Positions 50,775 through 61,400 of a stretch of DNA of 64,000 bases are shown in pieces (the first letter of the stretch is position 1; every line of letters starts with the position of its first letter). The notes under the pieces are model-generated. The model was not told the origin of the DNA, did no database searches, and worked only from the letters and a program-made list of their open reading frames with translations. A program made the position numbers and the translations under genes. Source of the DNA: Labilibacter marinus (GTDB lineage Bacteria > Bacteroidota > Bacteroidia > Bacteroidales > Marinilabiliaceae); the NCBI RefSeq assembly GCF_001659685.2, contig NZ_LXYE02000045.1:90839-154838 (forward strand), in the 5' to 3' direction.

Positions 50775-50812
50775 AAAAAATGCAAGATAAACATTAATCA
50801 GTTTATCTTGCA
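50775..50812 (-). terminator. Intrinsic terminator of the ECF sigma gene
   Basis: TGCAAGATAAAC and GTTTATCTTGCA are perfect 12-bp arms around ATTAATCA; on the minus strand TTTTTTG follows. Confidence 0.9.
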
Positions 50813-50842
50813 CATATATAAAAAACTATGTCATTGTTTTTT

Positions 50843-51340
50843 CTAATCCTCAAGCATACTCTGTAGCTTTTTACGCGTAAAGAAAATTCTACTTTTAACT
50901 GTACCAATTGGTAATTCAAGCTTTTCTGCTATTTCTTTATACTTATAACCTGAAGTATGCATTGTAAAAGGAATTTTAAACTCATCCTCTAACTTCTCAA
51001 TACTTTGGTTCATTTCATTTACAGACTGAACCATTTCAGGTGTTTCAGAAGCATAATTCCCCTTAAAGGCAACTCTGTATGCATCTTCTGCCGATTCAAA
51101 TGTATTTCTGGTTTTTTGAATCCTTCTATAATTATTAATAAAGGTGTTTTTCATGATGGTAAACACCCAAGCTTTAAAATTTGTATTAGATACAAACTGC
51201 TTTCTATATGTTAATGCCTTCAATGTTGTTTCTTGTAACAAATCATTTGCATCTTCTTCGTTTGCGGTTAAACTAAGCGCAAAATACCTTAGCTTGTCTT
51301 GTAAGCCAAGTAGGCTTTCGTTGAATTGCATTGCTGTCAT
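50843..51340 (-). CDS. ECF-type RNA polymerase sigma factor
   Basis: 165 residues. Region 2: LRYFALSLTANEEDANDLLQ and FKAWVFTIMKNTFINNYRR. Region 4: FTMHTSGYKYKEIAEKLELP with GTVKSRIFFTRKKL. No anti-sigma factor gene is adjacent, which is common for Bacteroidota general-purpose ECF factors. A second possible ATG is three codons in (MQFNESL). A consensus promoter lies upstream and a strong terminator downstream, so it is a single-gene unit. Confidence 0.95.
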   Translation of the reverse strand: MTAMQFNESLLGLQDKLRYFALSLTANEEDANDLLQETTLKALTYRKQFVSNTNFKAWVFTIMKNTFINNYRRIQKTRNTFESAEDAYRVAFKGNYASETPEMVQSVNEMNQSIEKLEDEFKIPFTMHTSGYKYKEIAEKLELPIGTVKSRIFFTRKKLQSMLED

Positions 51341-51384
51341 GGTGTAATATTTTTGGCTTGTTTGTTATTGTTTTAATTGTTTAA

Positions 51385-51415
51385 CAAATATAGTTGATTC
51401 ATAAACGCTACCAAA
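51385..51415 (-). promoter_or_regulatory. Promoter of the ECF sigma gene
   Basis: On the minus strand TTTG (51415-51412), 19 bases, TATATTTG (51392-51385), 44 bp before the ATG. Confidence 0.75.
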
Positions 51416-51565
51416 AGATTTTAAACTCTTTTATTATTCTATTTTAACTCATTCTAAATAAGAATTATCGCAACTCACTGATTATCTGAATAAATCAAAA
51501 CTAACCTTTGTTAAATCTAAATTAACACAATTTTCTATGGCAAAAAAACTTTGTTCAACATTAAA

Positions 51566-51600
51566 CAAAAAAAAAGGATGCCTTATTAGGACACCCTTTG
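51566..51600 (-). terminator. Intrinsic terminator of the large propeller gene
   Basis: As RNA, AAGGGUGUCCU and AGGCAUCCUU pair fully with two G-U pairs around AAUA, then nine U. It lies 23 bp after the gene end. Confidence 0.85.
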
Positions 51601-51622
51601 TTTTCAAGCACTTACACCTGAT

Positions 51623-54600
51623 TTATTTTACCCTTACTTTTTCTGAAATTTCCGAATTATTCATGCGAATTTTCAACAAATATAATCCTTGTGGTATTTC
51701 AGATAAATCTATCTGCTGTTCATACTGCTCTGAACCTTTAAAGTAGGTGCGATTCATTAATTGCTTACCCGAAGTATCATATATAAATACTGAGAATGAA
51801 CCTATATATGGATCCGTAATTTTTAGATTGGTTGCACCATTACTTATAGGGTTAGGGTATATCGAAATCTTTATTCCTGATTCCAAACCATCATTGACAC
51901 TTGATATCCTACCTTGAATTCGTAGATTATCAATCACCCATCCCCAACCATTTGTTAATTGATCAGACCTTAATTTAAAACGAATTAAAATTGTATCGTT
52001 AGCTTCGAAAGTATCATATAATTCTATGTGATGGTCTACAAAGTCAGTTTCAGCAGGCGTTCTCCCAATAGTCCCTCCTACAGACCAAGAAGCTTTATAA
52101 TCATAATCATATCCCGGACTTAATGCTTTCCAGTTTAAACCATCTTTAGTTCCCTCAACCACTACATAATCATAAAAATCCTCTTGTGGATAGGCTGAGC
52201 CAGACTCACCAACTTCTACAAAGGCAATATCATAATATTTCATGAATGCTAAAGCTGGATCTTCTGAAATAATAACAGGTGTTTTTAAGTTATAGTACAG
52301 ATCCTTGTTTTCTGGATAAGGATGCGGTGAATGAATGGCTTTATTACTAAACGAACCCTCTTTTATTATAAAATCATCTCCTATAAAATCAAGGTTAATA
52401 TCTGTATCACTAAAATCTGTTAAGTAACTACTTACTGGCTCCTTAACTTGATTAAACCCTAAAGACACAATATTGGAAGCATACTTTACTTTATCTTTAT
52501 ACCCAAAAATAGAAACCTTCTCTAACTGGCCATTTTCTGCAAAAATAGTATCAATTCTCTCCTCTACTGGAATATTATAATAAGTTCTCACTAAACTATT
52601 ATCAGCGTATAATTCAAACGAATCTAAAGCAGCTTCAAATAATGTACTTAGCACATAATCCCCTTGAGGATTAATTCCTGCATTTTGAATATATGGATTT
52701 CTTAATTCATTACTTAAACCATTCACCTTTACAGTCCATATTCCCAAACCATGGGTTCCAAGAATAATTTCGTCTCCAACTATTTTAATATCCCAAATAG
52801 ACACTGCTGGAATCCCATTATCCGCATATTCCCACGTAGTACCATTATCGTAACTAATAAACAATCCTATTTCCGTACCTGCCCATATTATATCCGTATT
52901 GTACGGCATCACTTGTAAGGTATTAACCACAACATCCGGAAAACCATTACTACTTTCATCACTACCATTGATGCCAAAACCAGTAATATCTTCCCAACTC
53001 TGACCTAGATCAGTAGTTCGGAATATTTTTGGAAAATTAGAAAACGAGAATAATGCATAGGCAGTTTCAGGATCGGTTGGATGCGTTAATATATTGGTAA
53101 CAGCACCCATGTCCCTTATCACATCTAATGCTACAAAAGAATCTCCTCCGTTTGTAGAAACATGCAATCTACCCGTGCTATAGTCCTGGTTATCATTCAT
53201 TCTAACACCTGCCCAAACTATATTCGGGTTAGCTTCACTAATTGAAATTTTTGGAGATGAACCATCATAATATCCCCAATGAGAGCCCATGTTTATATTT
53301 TTCCAACTATCACCAAAGTCACTTGACTTCCATATACCGGAACGACCGCCAGTAAATAATAAGTCTGGATCAGATATACTACTTGCTATTCGGGTTATAA
53401 AAGGAGCATCTCCTCCATCTCCATTATCCCCAATTCCTGCTCCAATATTCATCCATCGAAGTCCGCCATCCTCAGTTTTCTGTAACTGATTATAATAATA
53501 ACAACCAATCATTTTATTGGTTTCTCTAGGGTGCCAAACAACATCGAACCCATCCCCTCCTAACACTTCTGTCCAATCGGATAACATCTCAGGATTTTCT
53601 CCAGATAATGCAGATCCATTATCTTGCATTCCTCCAAAATATATATTCTTACTAGGATGTCTTGTTATTCCATAAAACTGTGAAGTAACATAACCATTCG
53701 ATTTAGAGGTCCATGTAGAACCTCCATTCGATGAATATCCTATACCTCCATCATTACCTACTAGCACTTGAAAAGTTCCATCTTCGTTATCAATAATGCT
53801 AATATTATGATGGTCGGCATGCGAATAAGTTGCACTATTTGAGTTTTGCCAATTGCTAATTTTAGATGCTGTTAATCTTCTATTTTTTAATTTATATGAA
53901 GATAAGTTAATAGCTGCAGTAGGAAGAGTAGCTTCATCCCAAATAGCTCCTGAAACAAGTCTTGGATACAAACCTGCCATTACACTGTAATTACCATTAG
54001 CTGCACTAATATTAACATGTTCTGTTCCGTCATAAATAACATTGTTAATAATAATTACTTCGTAACTATCCGCTGTTACATCAAACTTACCGTTTTTATT
54101 CTCATCAATAAAAGATGCGTTTAACTGTTCTCCCGATGTTTTATTCTGAACCACAAAAGGTACATCTATAAGGTCTGTATAATCCAACAGTTGTAAATCT
54201 TTCTCAAAATTTTTCTCAAAGTCTGCCGAACCTCCATCATGAATTAGTCTATGCGCTTTCTGTGATTTTCCTACTCCAAACTGAACTTCAATCTCTTCAT
54301 AAATATTATTATAACCCGACTTAAATTGCACTCCTCCATTGGCATGAGTTCCTCCAAAATAATCAAATCCTAATAAAGCATTCATTCCATTAACGATTGC
54401 AAAGGCTTGCCTATCTGTTGCAGCTTCCTCAATACCTAATTCAAACGAATACAGGTCTATTCCTCCAATAAATCCTTTATTGCTATTAGTTGGGTTTATA
54501 GCCATTGTACTATTATACCATCCCTGCCCTCCTAAAAATTCTGTTGCCTCACCTGACTCTGTTGCTTTTGCCCATTCCGTTCCTCCATCTTTAGAGTAAT

Positions 54601-55597
54601 AAACCTGAGAATTGGAATCAATAGCATATAATTTCTCCGGATCATTAGGAGAAACTACGAGCTCAATTCTACCTACGCCGTCTAAATCATATACCAAAAA
54701 CCAGTTTTCACCACCATTTTCGGTTTTATAGATACCTACATCATTAGATGTTACCCAAAGGGTGCTTTCATCCGTAGGATGTATAACTACTTTTTGATAT
54801 CGATTCCCTAATGGAGCTCCATCAACATACCAAGTATCTCCACCATCTGCTGACTTTACAATACCTGAATTAGTAGCTGCCCATATAACATTTTCATTGG
54901 TATGAGAAACCACAAGACTATTTACATAGTAAAAACCACTCTTACCTTTAGTTGATTCTAATTGCGTCCAGTTCTCTCCTTTATCAGTACTTTTGAAAAT
55001 TCCATCACCTCTTACTGCATCTAGGTTATAATATCCTTCGCCAGTACCTGCATAAATAACATTTGAGTTAGATGGAGCCATAGCTAAACACACTGTTGCT
55101 AAATTGGGTAAGTCGGGTGAGATAATATTCCAAGAGTCTCCTGCATTGGTTGTTTTCCAAATACCTCCAGCGACTGAACCCGCAAACCAAGTTTGTTTTG
55201 TAGCATCATCTGGGTCTACAATAATGCCTCTGGTTCGCCCTCCAATATTTCCAGGTCCACGATTAATCCAAGGTAAGGTTGCTGTCGCAGATTTTAATGA
55301 AGACTTATGAGCAATCGCAGATTTTAACTGCTCCATTTTATAATTGTTGCTGTAGGTTGTATTTTCTACACCAGTGATGAGCGAACGATAATACTCAACA
55401 TATTTGTCTGGTTTATCTGATTTTGCATAACCATTTTTTCTACGCTCAATTTTCCCATTTATTTCCTGCTGAATAATTTCTTCAGAAGATAAGGATTGGC
55501 TGGTTTTTCGCCTTTGAGATTCATTGTCTTTTTTACTTAAAAAAATACCTATGCCAATTAATGTCAATAGGGGGATAAAATAAAGTACTTTCTTCAT
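51623..55597 (-). CDS. Secreted beta-propeller (sortilin/BNR-type) protein with T9SS type A sorting domain
   Basis: 1324 residues. A signal anchor starts MKKVLYFIPLLTLIGIGIFL. From about residue 110 to 960 run many Asp-box/BNR blades (DGIFKSTDKGENWTQLE, GIVKSADGGDTWYVDG, GIYKTENGGENWFLV, GIWKSSDFGDSWKNIN), the VPS10/sortilin-like propeller. Between about 380 and 530 an insertion with calcium-like DENKNGKFDVTAD interrupts the blades. The region 1090-1240 resembles a galactose-binding-like beta domain. The C-terminus (SIYPNPISNGATNLKI onward, ending ISEKVRVK) is a type A sorting domain, so it is secreted by T9SS and attached or released at the surface. Confidence 0.9.
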   Translation of the reverse strand: MKKVLYFIPLLTLIGIGIFLSKKDNESQRRKTSQSLSSEEIIQQEINGKIERRKNGYAKSDKPDKYVEYYRSLITGVENTTYSNNYKMEQLKSAIAHKSSLKSATATLPWINRGPGNIGGRTRGIIVDPDDATKQTWFAGSVAGGIWKTTNAGDSWNIISPDLPNLATVCLAMAPSNSNVIYAGTGEGYYNLDAVRGDGIFKSTDKGENWTQLESTKGKSGFYYVNSLVVSHTNENVIWAATNSGIVKSADGGDTWYVDGAPLGNRYQKVVIHPTDESTLWVTSNDVGIYKTENGGENWFLVYDLDGVGRIELVVSPNDPEKLYAIDSNSQVYYSKDGGTEWAKATESGEATEFLGGQGWYNSTMAINPTNSNKGFIGGIDLYSFELGIEEAATDRQAFAIVNGMNALLGFDYFGGTHANGGVQFKSGYNNIYEEIEVQFGVGKSQKAHRLIHDGGSADFEKNFEKDLQLLDYTDLIDVPFVVQNKTSGEQLNASFIDENKNGKFDVTADSYEVIIINNVIYDGTEHVNISAANGNYSVMAGLYPRLVSGAIWDEATLPTAAINLSSYKLKNRRLTASKISNWQNSNSATYSHADHHNISIIDNEDGTFQVLVGNDGGIGYSSNGGSTWTSKSNGYVTSQFYGITRHPSKNIYFGGMQDNGSALSGENPEMLSDWTEVLGGDGFDVVWHPRETNKMIGCYYYNQLQKTEDGGLRWMNIGAGIGDNGDGGDAPFITRIASSISDPDLLFTGGRSGIWKSSDFGDSWKNINMGSHWGYYDGSSPKISISEANPNIVWAGVRMNDNQDYSTGRLHVSTNGGDSFVALDVIRDMGAVTNILTHPTDPETAYALFSFSNFPKIFRTTDLGQSWEDITGFGINGSDESSNGFPDVVVNTLQVMPYNTDIIWAGTEIGLFISYDNGTTWEYADNGIPAVSIWDIKIVGDEIILGTHGLGIWTVKVNGLSNELRNPYIQNAGINPQGDYVLSTLFEAALDSFELYADNSLVRTYYNIPVEERIDTIFAENGQLEKVSIFGYKDKVKYASNIVSLGFNQVKEPVSSYLTDFSDTDINLDFIGDDFIIKEGSFSNKAIHSPHPYPENKDLYYNLKTPVIISEDPALAFMKYYDIAFVEVGESGSAYPQEDFYDYVVVEGTKDGLNWKALSPGYDYDYKASWSVGGTIGRTPAETDFVDHHIELYDTFEANDTILIRFKLRSDQLTNGWGWVIDNLRIQGRISSVNDGLESGIKISIYPNPISNGATNLKITDPYIGSFSVFIYDTSGKQLMNRTYFKGSEQYEQQIDLSEIPQGLYLLKIRMNNSEISEKVRVK

Positions 55598-55868
55598 ACA
55601 AATAATTTTTACACAGTCGGGGGAGACTACTCTTTAAAAAATTAATCCTCTCTATTAACGCATAAAATGCCTACTAATTATGGTATAGTTATTAGTTCTA
55701 CACAATTAACTAGAATTATTAAAGATTGGGATTGGATAATATTACATACTAAACAATTAGCGCAGAGGTCTAGTTCAAAACTAAATTATATATTCTATAT
55801 TGAACTAACCCTAAGCTCACTATTTAAAGCAAAGCTATTTAAAATAATATAAAATAGAACTCATTTTG

Positions 55869-57395
55869 CTAATATTCTTCAAGTGAAATAATATTAAGCG
55901 CTTCTTTACCATTACTATCGTAAGAAATAGACAATTTATTTTCGTAAATATCGTGGTAACGCTTTTTAACCTGAAGCTTCAAATTCTCATTGTAATCTAT
56001 AAAAAATGAGATTTTTCCTTCTTTGTCAGTTTTCTTTGTAACTATAACTTCACCATTTGAAATTACTTTTACTTCTGCACCTTGAATGGGCACCTCACCT
56101 TCTTTGGATTTTACAATAGCGGAATAGTATTTATAATTTGGAAATCTTTTTTGATCAAATGCATAAATGTCATCTTTCCCAATTCCACCAGGTCGGTTAG
56201 AACTAAAATACCCCGACTGACCTACCTTATCATAAATAAGGCTAAAATCATCGTATGAAGTATTAATTGGGTAACCCATATTAAAGGATTGAATAAAACC
56301 TTCTTTACTTGGTAATGAAAAGAAAACATCCATACCTCCAAGTCCTCCAATCTTATCCGATGAATAAAATAACCTACCTAATTCGTCAATGAACGGAAAC
56401 ATTTCGTTGGCTTCTGAATTTACCGCTGGCCCAAGATTTTTTGGCTGACTTAAAAAACCATTTTTATAGGTAGAAACATAAATGTCTAAACCACCAAAAC
56501 CACCTGGCATATCCGAAGCAAAATAGAATCGCGTATCTTTTTGTGCCAAACAACCATGCATAATACTATAATTACCTTGCCTTAATGGAACAGGAGTCGT
56601 TTCGGGTTTCCACTCATCACTTCTTTTATAAGAAATAAATACATTTAAGTATGATTTCTCATCCTTACTTGCCTCAACATTTCTTGTTATAAAAGCTATG
56701 GTGAAATCTTTGCTAAATGATATGGGACCATCATTATACTTGGTAGTCAACTTGTTTTCAAACAGCTTCACCTCATCTGTATTTAATACGCTATTAACCC
56801 CTATTTTATAAATCTTATAAAACCCACTCCCATCTCTTATATCATTTCTTTTTATAGCGGAAATATTCTTTCTATCCGATGTAAATATTAACTTATCATT
56901 ATATACAACAGGAGAGATATCTGAAAACTTACTATTAATACCCAAAGAGTGAATTTCGTAATTCAAGGAATCTTTTAATAAGCGATCAATCAGCTGTTCT
57001 GAGTTTAGTTTTAACCCTTGCGTTTCTTTTCCTGATAAATCAAGATACTCTTCCATATATTTATCCGATTCATCATATCTGTTTAGCTTTCGCAGCTCCA
57101 AGGCAAGAACATAGTACGCACTATAGTCTACTTCCGAAAATTCAATGGCTTTTAAATACCAATCAACAGAAAGTTTAGTGTTTCCTATATGCCTATAGCA
57201 ATCCGCAATTCTATGGGTGAAATAATACATAGAACTTCCTCCTTGTTCTTCCAGATCGAGGAATAACTCTAAGGCCTTATTATAATTGAAGGAATCGTAA
57301 TAGTTATCTGCTTTTATAATCTCTTTGGGCTGTCCCAAAACTAATGTTGACATAGAGATTAGGGCAAGTATATAAAGGGTAGTTTTTAACTTCAT
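55869..57395 (-). CDS. TPR/PD40 repeat protein of the T9SS-adhesin operon
   Basis: 508 residues: signal peptide (to LGQPK), two or three TPRs (NYNKALELFLDLEEQGGSSM; GNTKLSVDWYLKAIEFSEVD), a six-bladed PD40/WD40-like propeller (LIFTSDRKNISAI, RFYFASDMPGGFGGLDIYVS, RLFYSSDKIGGLGGMDVFFS, GYFSSNRPGGIGKDDIYAF) and a C-terminal carboxypeptidase-regulatory-like beta domain. It looks like PorE-type proteins but has no OmpA peptidoglycan-binding end. It follows PorP/SprF and the giant adhesin, so it is likely an envelope accessory for that adhesin. Confidence 0.85.
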   Translation of the reverse strand: MKLKTTLYILALISMSTLVLGQPKEIIKADNYYDSFNYNKALELFLDLEEQGGSSMYYFTHRIADCYRHIGNTKLSVDWYLKAIEFSEVDYSAYYVLALELRKLNRYDESDKYMEEYLDLSGKETQGLKLNSEQLIDRLLKDSLNYEIHSLGINSKFSDISPVVYNDKLIFTSDRKNISAIKRNDIRDGSGFYKIYKIGVNSVLNTDEVKLFENKLTTKYNDGPISFSKDFTIAFITRNVEASKDEKSYLNVFISYKRSDEWKPETTPVPLRQGNYSIMHGCLAQKDTRFYFASDMPGGFGGLDIYVSTYKNGFLSQPKNLGPAVNSEANEMFPFIDELGRLFYSSDKIGGLGGMDVFFSLPSKEGFIQSFNMGYPINTSYDDFSLIYDKVGQSGYFSSNRPGGIGKDDIYAFDQKRFPNYKYYSAIVKSKEGEVPIQGAEVKVISNGEVIVTKKTDKEGKISFFIDYNENLKLQVKKRYHDIYENKLSISYDSNGKEALNIISLEEY

Positions 57396-57470
57396 TGTTC
57401 AAATATTTACTTTCATTGCCACATCGAATTCACTAGTGAATTAATGCACTAAACTGAAAAAATAATGCCA

Positions 57471-58418
57471 TTAAAAATATCTAGGGTTAAGCACTTTCTT
57501 TTTATCGAAATTAAACTCGTAGTTCAACATTATTTCGTGACTACCACTATTGTATGAACTTAGCTCATTAGTATTCATATCAAAGGCATACCCAAATCTA
57601 AACTGCGGAGATATCTGGTATTGTACGATGCCTCCAAATGATTCATTTAAGCGATACATAACTCCCAACCAAAACTTATCTTTAATAATAGAATTGATGT
57701 TTAAATCAACATTTAACGGCGACCCTTCAGCTAATCGAGTTAAGATGGATGGCTTTAACACCAACCAGTCATTAGTTCTGATTGCCATTCCCATCATTCC
57801 GTAATAATGTCGAAACTCCTTTCCTTCTCCATAACTAGACCCGGCTTCTTCGTAGGTATTTTCTATTATTTTAGGAACTGATAATCCAAAATAAAACTTA
57901 GATGAATACAAATAAACACCAAACCCAAAATTAGGCATTAAAGAACTTTCTGCATAATTACTATAGGCATCATCCGCATAAACTGTTCGTTGCAGACTAT
58001 TGTAATCTATAGAATAATAATTCATTCCTCCTTTTAAGCCTAAGGACATTTTCAGTTTTTCATTTAGTTTTAAATGATAGGCATAGTCCACAAAAAATGA
58101 AGTCTGATTAACAGGACCATATGAGTCGTAAATAATACTTCCTCCTACTGCCATATTACTGTAAACAGGTGAGTGAGCCGTAAAAGTTCCTGTTTTAGGA
58201 GCCCCATCAAATCCAACCCATTGCTGTCTGGCTAATAACATTAAACTCAACACTTCTCTCGAACCAGCATAGCCTGGGTTTATGGATAAGGTATTGAACA
58301 TGTACTGTGTATAAAGTGGGTCTTGCTGAGCATTGAGATTCCCAAAACAACACGATAGGAGTACAACTACCACCGTTATTAATCGCTTCATCCTATTTAT
58401 GATATTATAATTGTTCAT
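57471..58418 (-). CDS. sprF: PorP/SprF-family outer-membrane protein
   Basis: A signal peptide (RLITVVVVLLSCCFGNLNAQ) is followed by the family start QDPLYTQYMFNTLSINPGYA and an outer-membrane barrel with REVLSLMLLARQQWVGFDGA and repeated amphipathic strands. PorP/SprF proteins are partners for T9SS cargo with type B sorting domains. It is encoded 4 bp downstream of just such a cargo gene, as expected. The ATG at 58391 (MKRLITV) is an alternative start giving a more standard signal peptide. Confidence 0.93.
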   Translation of the reverse strand: MNNYNIINRMKRLITVVVVLLSCCFGNLNAQQDPLYTQYMFNTLSINPGYAGSREVLSLMLLARQQWVGFDGAPKTGTFTAHSPVYSNMAVGGSIIYDSYGPVNQTSFFVDYAYHLKLNEKLKMSLGLKGGMNYYSIDYNSLQRTVYADDAYSNYAESSLMPNFGFGVYLYSSKFYFGLSVPKIIENTYEEAGSSYGEGKEFRHYYGMMGMAIRTNDWLVLKPSILTRLAEGSPLNVDLNINSIIKDKFWLGVMYRLNESFGGIVQYQISPQFRFGYAFDMNTNELSSYNSGSHEIMLNYEFNFDKKKVLNPRYF

Positions 58419-58422
58419 TGGA

Positions 58423-61400
58423 TTATCTTTTAATATACACCATACCTTTTAGCACATTCCCATTACTCAGTTTTACCACATAATAATAGGTTCCTTGAGG
58501 TAATTCCTTTGAACCAATGGCTGAATTAGCAGAAGTGCCATCCCATGAGTTATCGTAGTTTTGCATTGAAAACACCTCTCCTCCCCATCTGTTATAAACG
58601 TATATTGTACTTCCTTCAATATCTCCCAAACCTGGGATAGTAAATGTATCATTTATACCATCTCCATTTGGTGAGAAAGTTTCCGGCGCATCAATACGTT
58701 CAGCACAATCGTCAAAATTATCTCTAAAGTCAGGTATGCCATCATTATCACAATCATCACTTCCCTCCTCTTCATCTGGCACCAAATCATTATCACTATC
58801 TAAATCTCTATAGTCAGGTATACCATCATCATCTGTGTCCAGAGGTAAATCAACACACGGATCTGCAATGCCTGCTTCAATAGCATCAGATATGCCATCA
58901 TTATCAGAATCTTCATCATTAAAGTCTGGCCATTCATCAGTATCCGAATTACCATATTGCGCTTCTATAAATGTTGGTATTCCATCATTATCCTGATCAT
59001 CCGCACTAATTGCAAACATTATTTCGGCTTCATCGCAATTTCCCATTTCGTCACAGGCCTGATACGAAACTATTTCCTCAATACAATACTCTCCAGCTAA
59101 AGAAGCATAGGTAATAAGTCCATTTTCACCTTCTTCTAATAAACCATTTAACAAAGTATAATCTCCTAATAATATGGTAAGTGTAGATGGATTTTCATCA
59201 GTTACATGATCTAATAAATTTACTTGCACATTCTCACCATCAACCATATTTACTAAAACATCCTGACATACAGGAGGCGCATCTTTAGGAGCTACGGTTA
59301 TTGTAACTGTTGCTTCATCACAAGCTCCATTAGTATCACAAATACTATATACCAGAATATCTGTTCCTGCAAAATCGCTATTGGCGGTATAAATAATTTC
59401 TCCATTTATACTCTCTACTGTAAAAGTTCCATTTATTGGTGGAGTGGTTACGTTAATAGAAGTAATGTCCAAGTTGCCATCTATATCAATATCATTATCT
59501 ACAACGCTTATAGACCTTGGAATACCTCCTGTAGCTATGCTCACATCATCTTCCGCAACTGGTGCATCATTTACAGCTGTAATAATAATGGTAACACTCT
59601 GCTCCTCAGAACACCCTCCTTCAGCATCACATAAAGTGTAAACGAACTCATCCATACCGTTATAGTCATCATTAGGTGAGTAGATGATCACCTTATTTAT
59701 TTCATCCACGGATGCTGTTCCATTTGCAGGCTGACTATTCACAACTAGAGTCATTAAACTAAAGTCAGAATCTATGTCGTTATCATTATCCAATACATCA
59801 ATTGAAATTTCTACATCTTCCTCCGTTTCTACTTCATCCTCTACAGCAATTGGCAAGTCATTTACTGGCAATACTGTTATTGTTACAGGAGCTTCGTCAG
59901 AGTATCCATCCGTATCTGAAATCCTATAAGAAATAGTTTCAGTACCAGAGAAGTTTGCATTAGGTGTATACGTTAACTCACCTGTTGTGTTATCAATAGT
60001 CGCTTGTCCATTTATTGGGTTAAGCACAATAACTAAGGTTGAAACATCTAAATTATCTTGAGGATCTACATCATTGGTTAGTACATTAAAGACAACGCTT
60101 TCATCTTCATTAACACTAAATGCATCATCAATGGCATTGGGCGCTTGATTGGTTACATTAATGATGACTTGCGATTCATTACTTTGTAAGCCATCTGTGT
60201 CTGTAAATATAAAATTAAAAGAATCCTCTCCTGCAAAAGGAGGATTGGAATTGGGAATGTAAGTAACCGATAAATTAATTAAATTTATATCGAGGGTTCC
60301 ATTCAAAGGTTCCGAAGTATTTTCAAATGAAGATAAATCAATATTATCATCAACATCGCTCACCATATTTTCAAATGGGATGGTTACGGATACATTTTCC
60401 TGTGTAGATCGGTTAATTATATTAGCCACAGGTGCATCATTTACTGGATCTACCCGAACTACTAAATTATAAATTCTACTACGCTCATTAATATCCTCTT
60501 GGTCATCAACATAAATAGGTACATTTAAACCTCCATAATAATTCTCAGCTGGTGTAAGCTCGGTTCCATTAACCGTATAATTTAAGCCTGGTAATAATAC
60601 CAATACAAAATCATCTGGATAGTTGTTATCTGGGTCAATTATGGTAAGGTCTGTTATATTAATTTCTATTGGTGTATCTTCTTGCGTTGTCAACGAAACC
60701 TGATCTTCTATGATAGGCTTATCATTAACTCCAGTAACTTCAATGGCTATAGAATAAACCTCACTTAAATTATTCTCTGCACTTTGATCATTAACCAATA
60801 CATTAACACTTAATTCACCAGCAAAATCATTATTTGGCGTTATGGTTGTACCTGTATACGTATAATTTGCACCTGGCTGAACTTGCAAAATAAAATCATT
60901 CGGATAGTTATTATCGATGTCAGAAACCGTTAAATCATTTAAGCTAATGGTCAATTCATTATCTTCAACCATAACCAAACTATTTTGCCCAGTAATAACT
61001 GGTTGGTCATTTATCGCAGCAACCTCATAGCTAATTCTAGCCGATGTACAATAACCATCATCATCACATACTTCAAACATCAGTTCATCCAAACCAAAAT
61101 AATTTGCATTTGGTGTATATTGAATTCTACCTCCACTTAAAATACTTGCTGTCCCATTATCAGGTGAAGTAATAATTCTTAGAGTATTTAAATCAATATT
61201 ATTTTGAGGATCCGACACATTATCCATCACATTTACGATTGATACATTATCCTCATTTAAATTCACCTCCGAATCAGTTGATGATGGAGCCTCATTTGAT
61301 ACCGTTATTGTAACTACACCTGAACTACAGGCTCCATCGGTATCACAAACTTCATATGTTAATTCATCGACGCCAAAATAGCCAGCCACAGGCATGTATG

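Noticed and set aside
55667..55852. Plus-strand 61-residue ORF between the propeller gene and the PD40 gene
   Set aside because: It is AT-rich with no recognisable pattern and lies where the minus-strand promoter of the propeller gene is expected.
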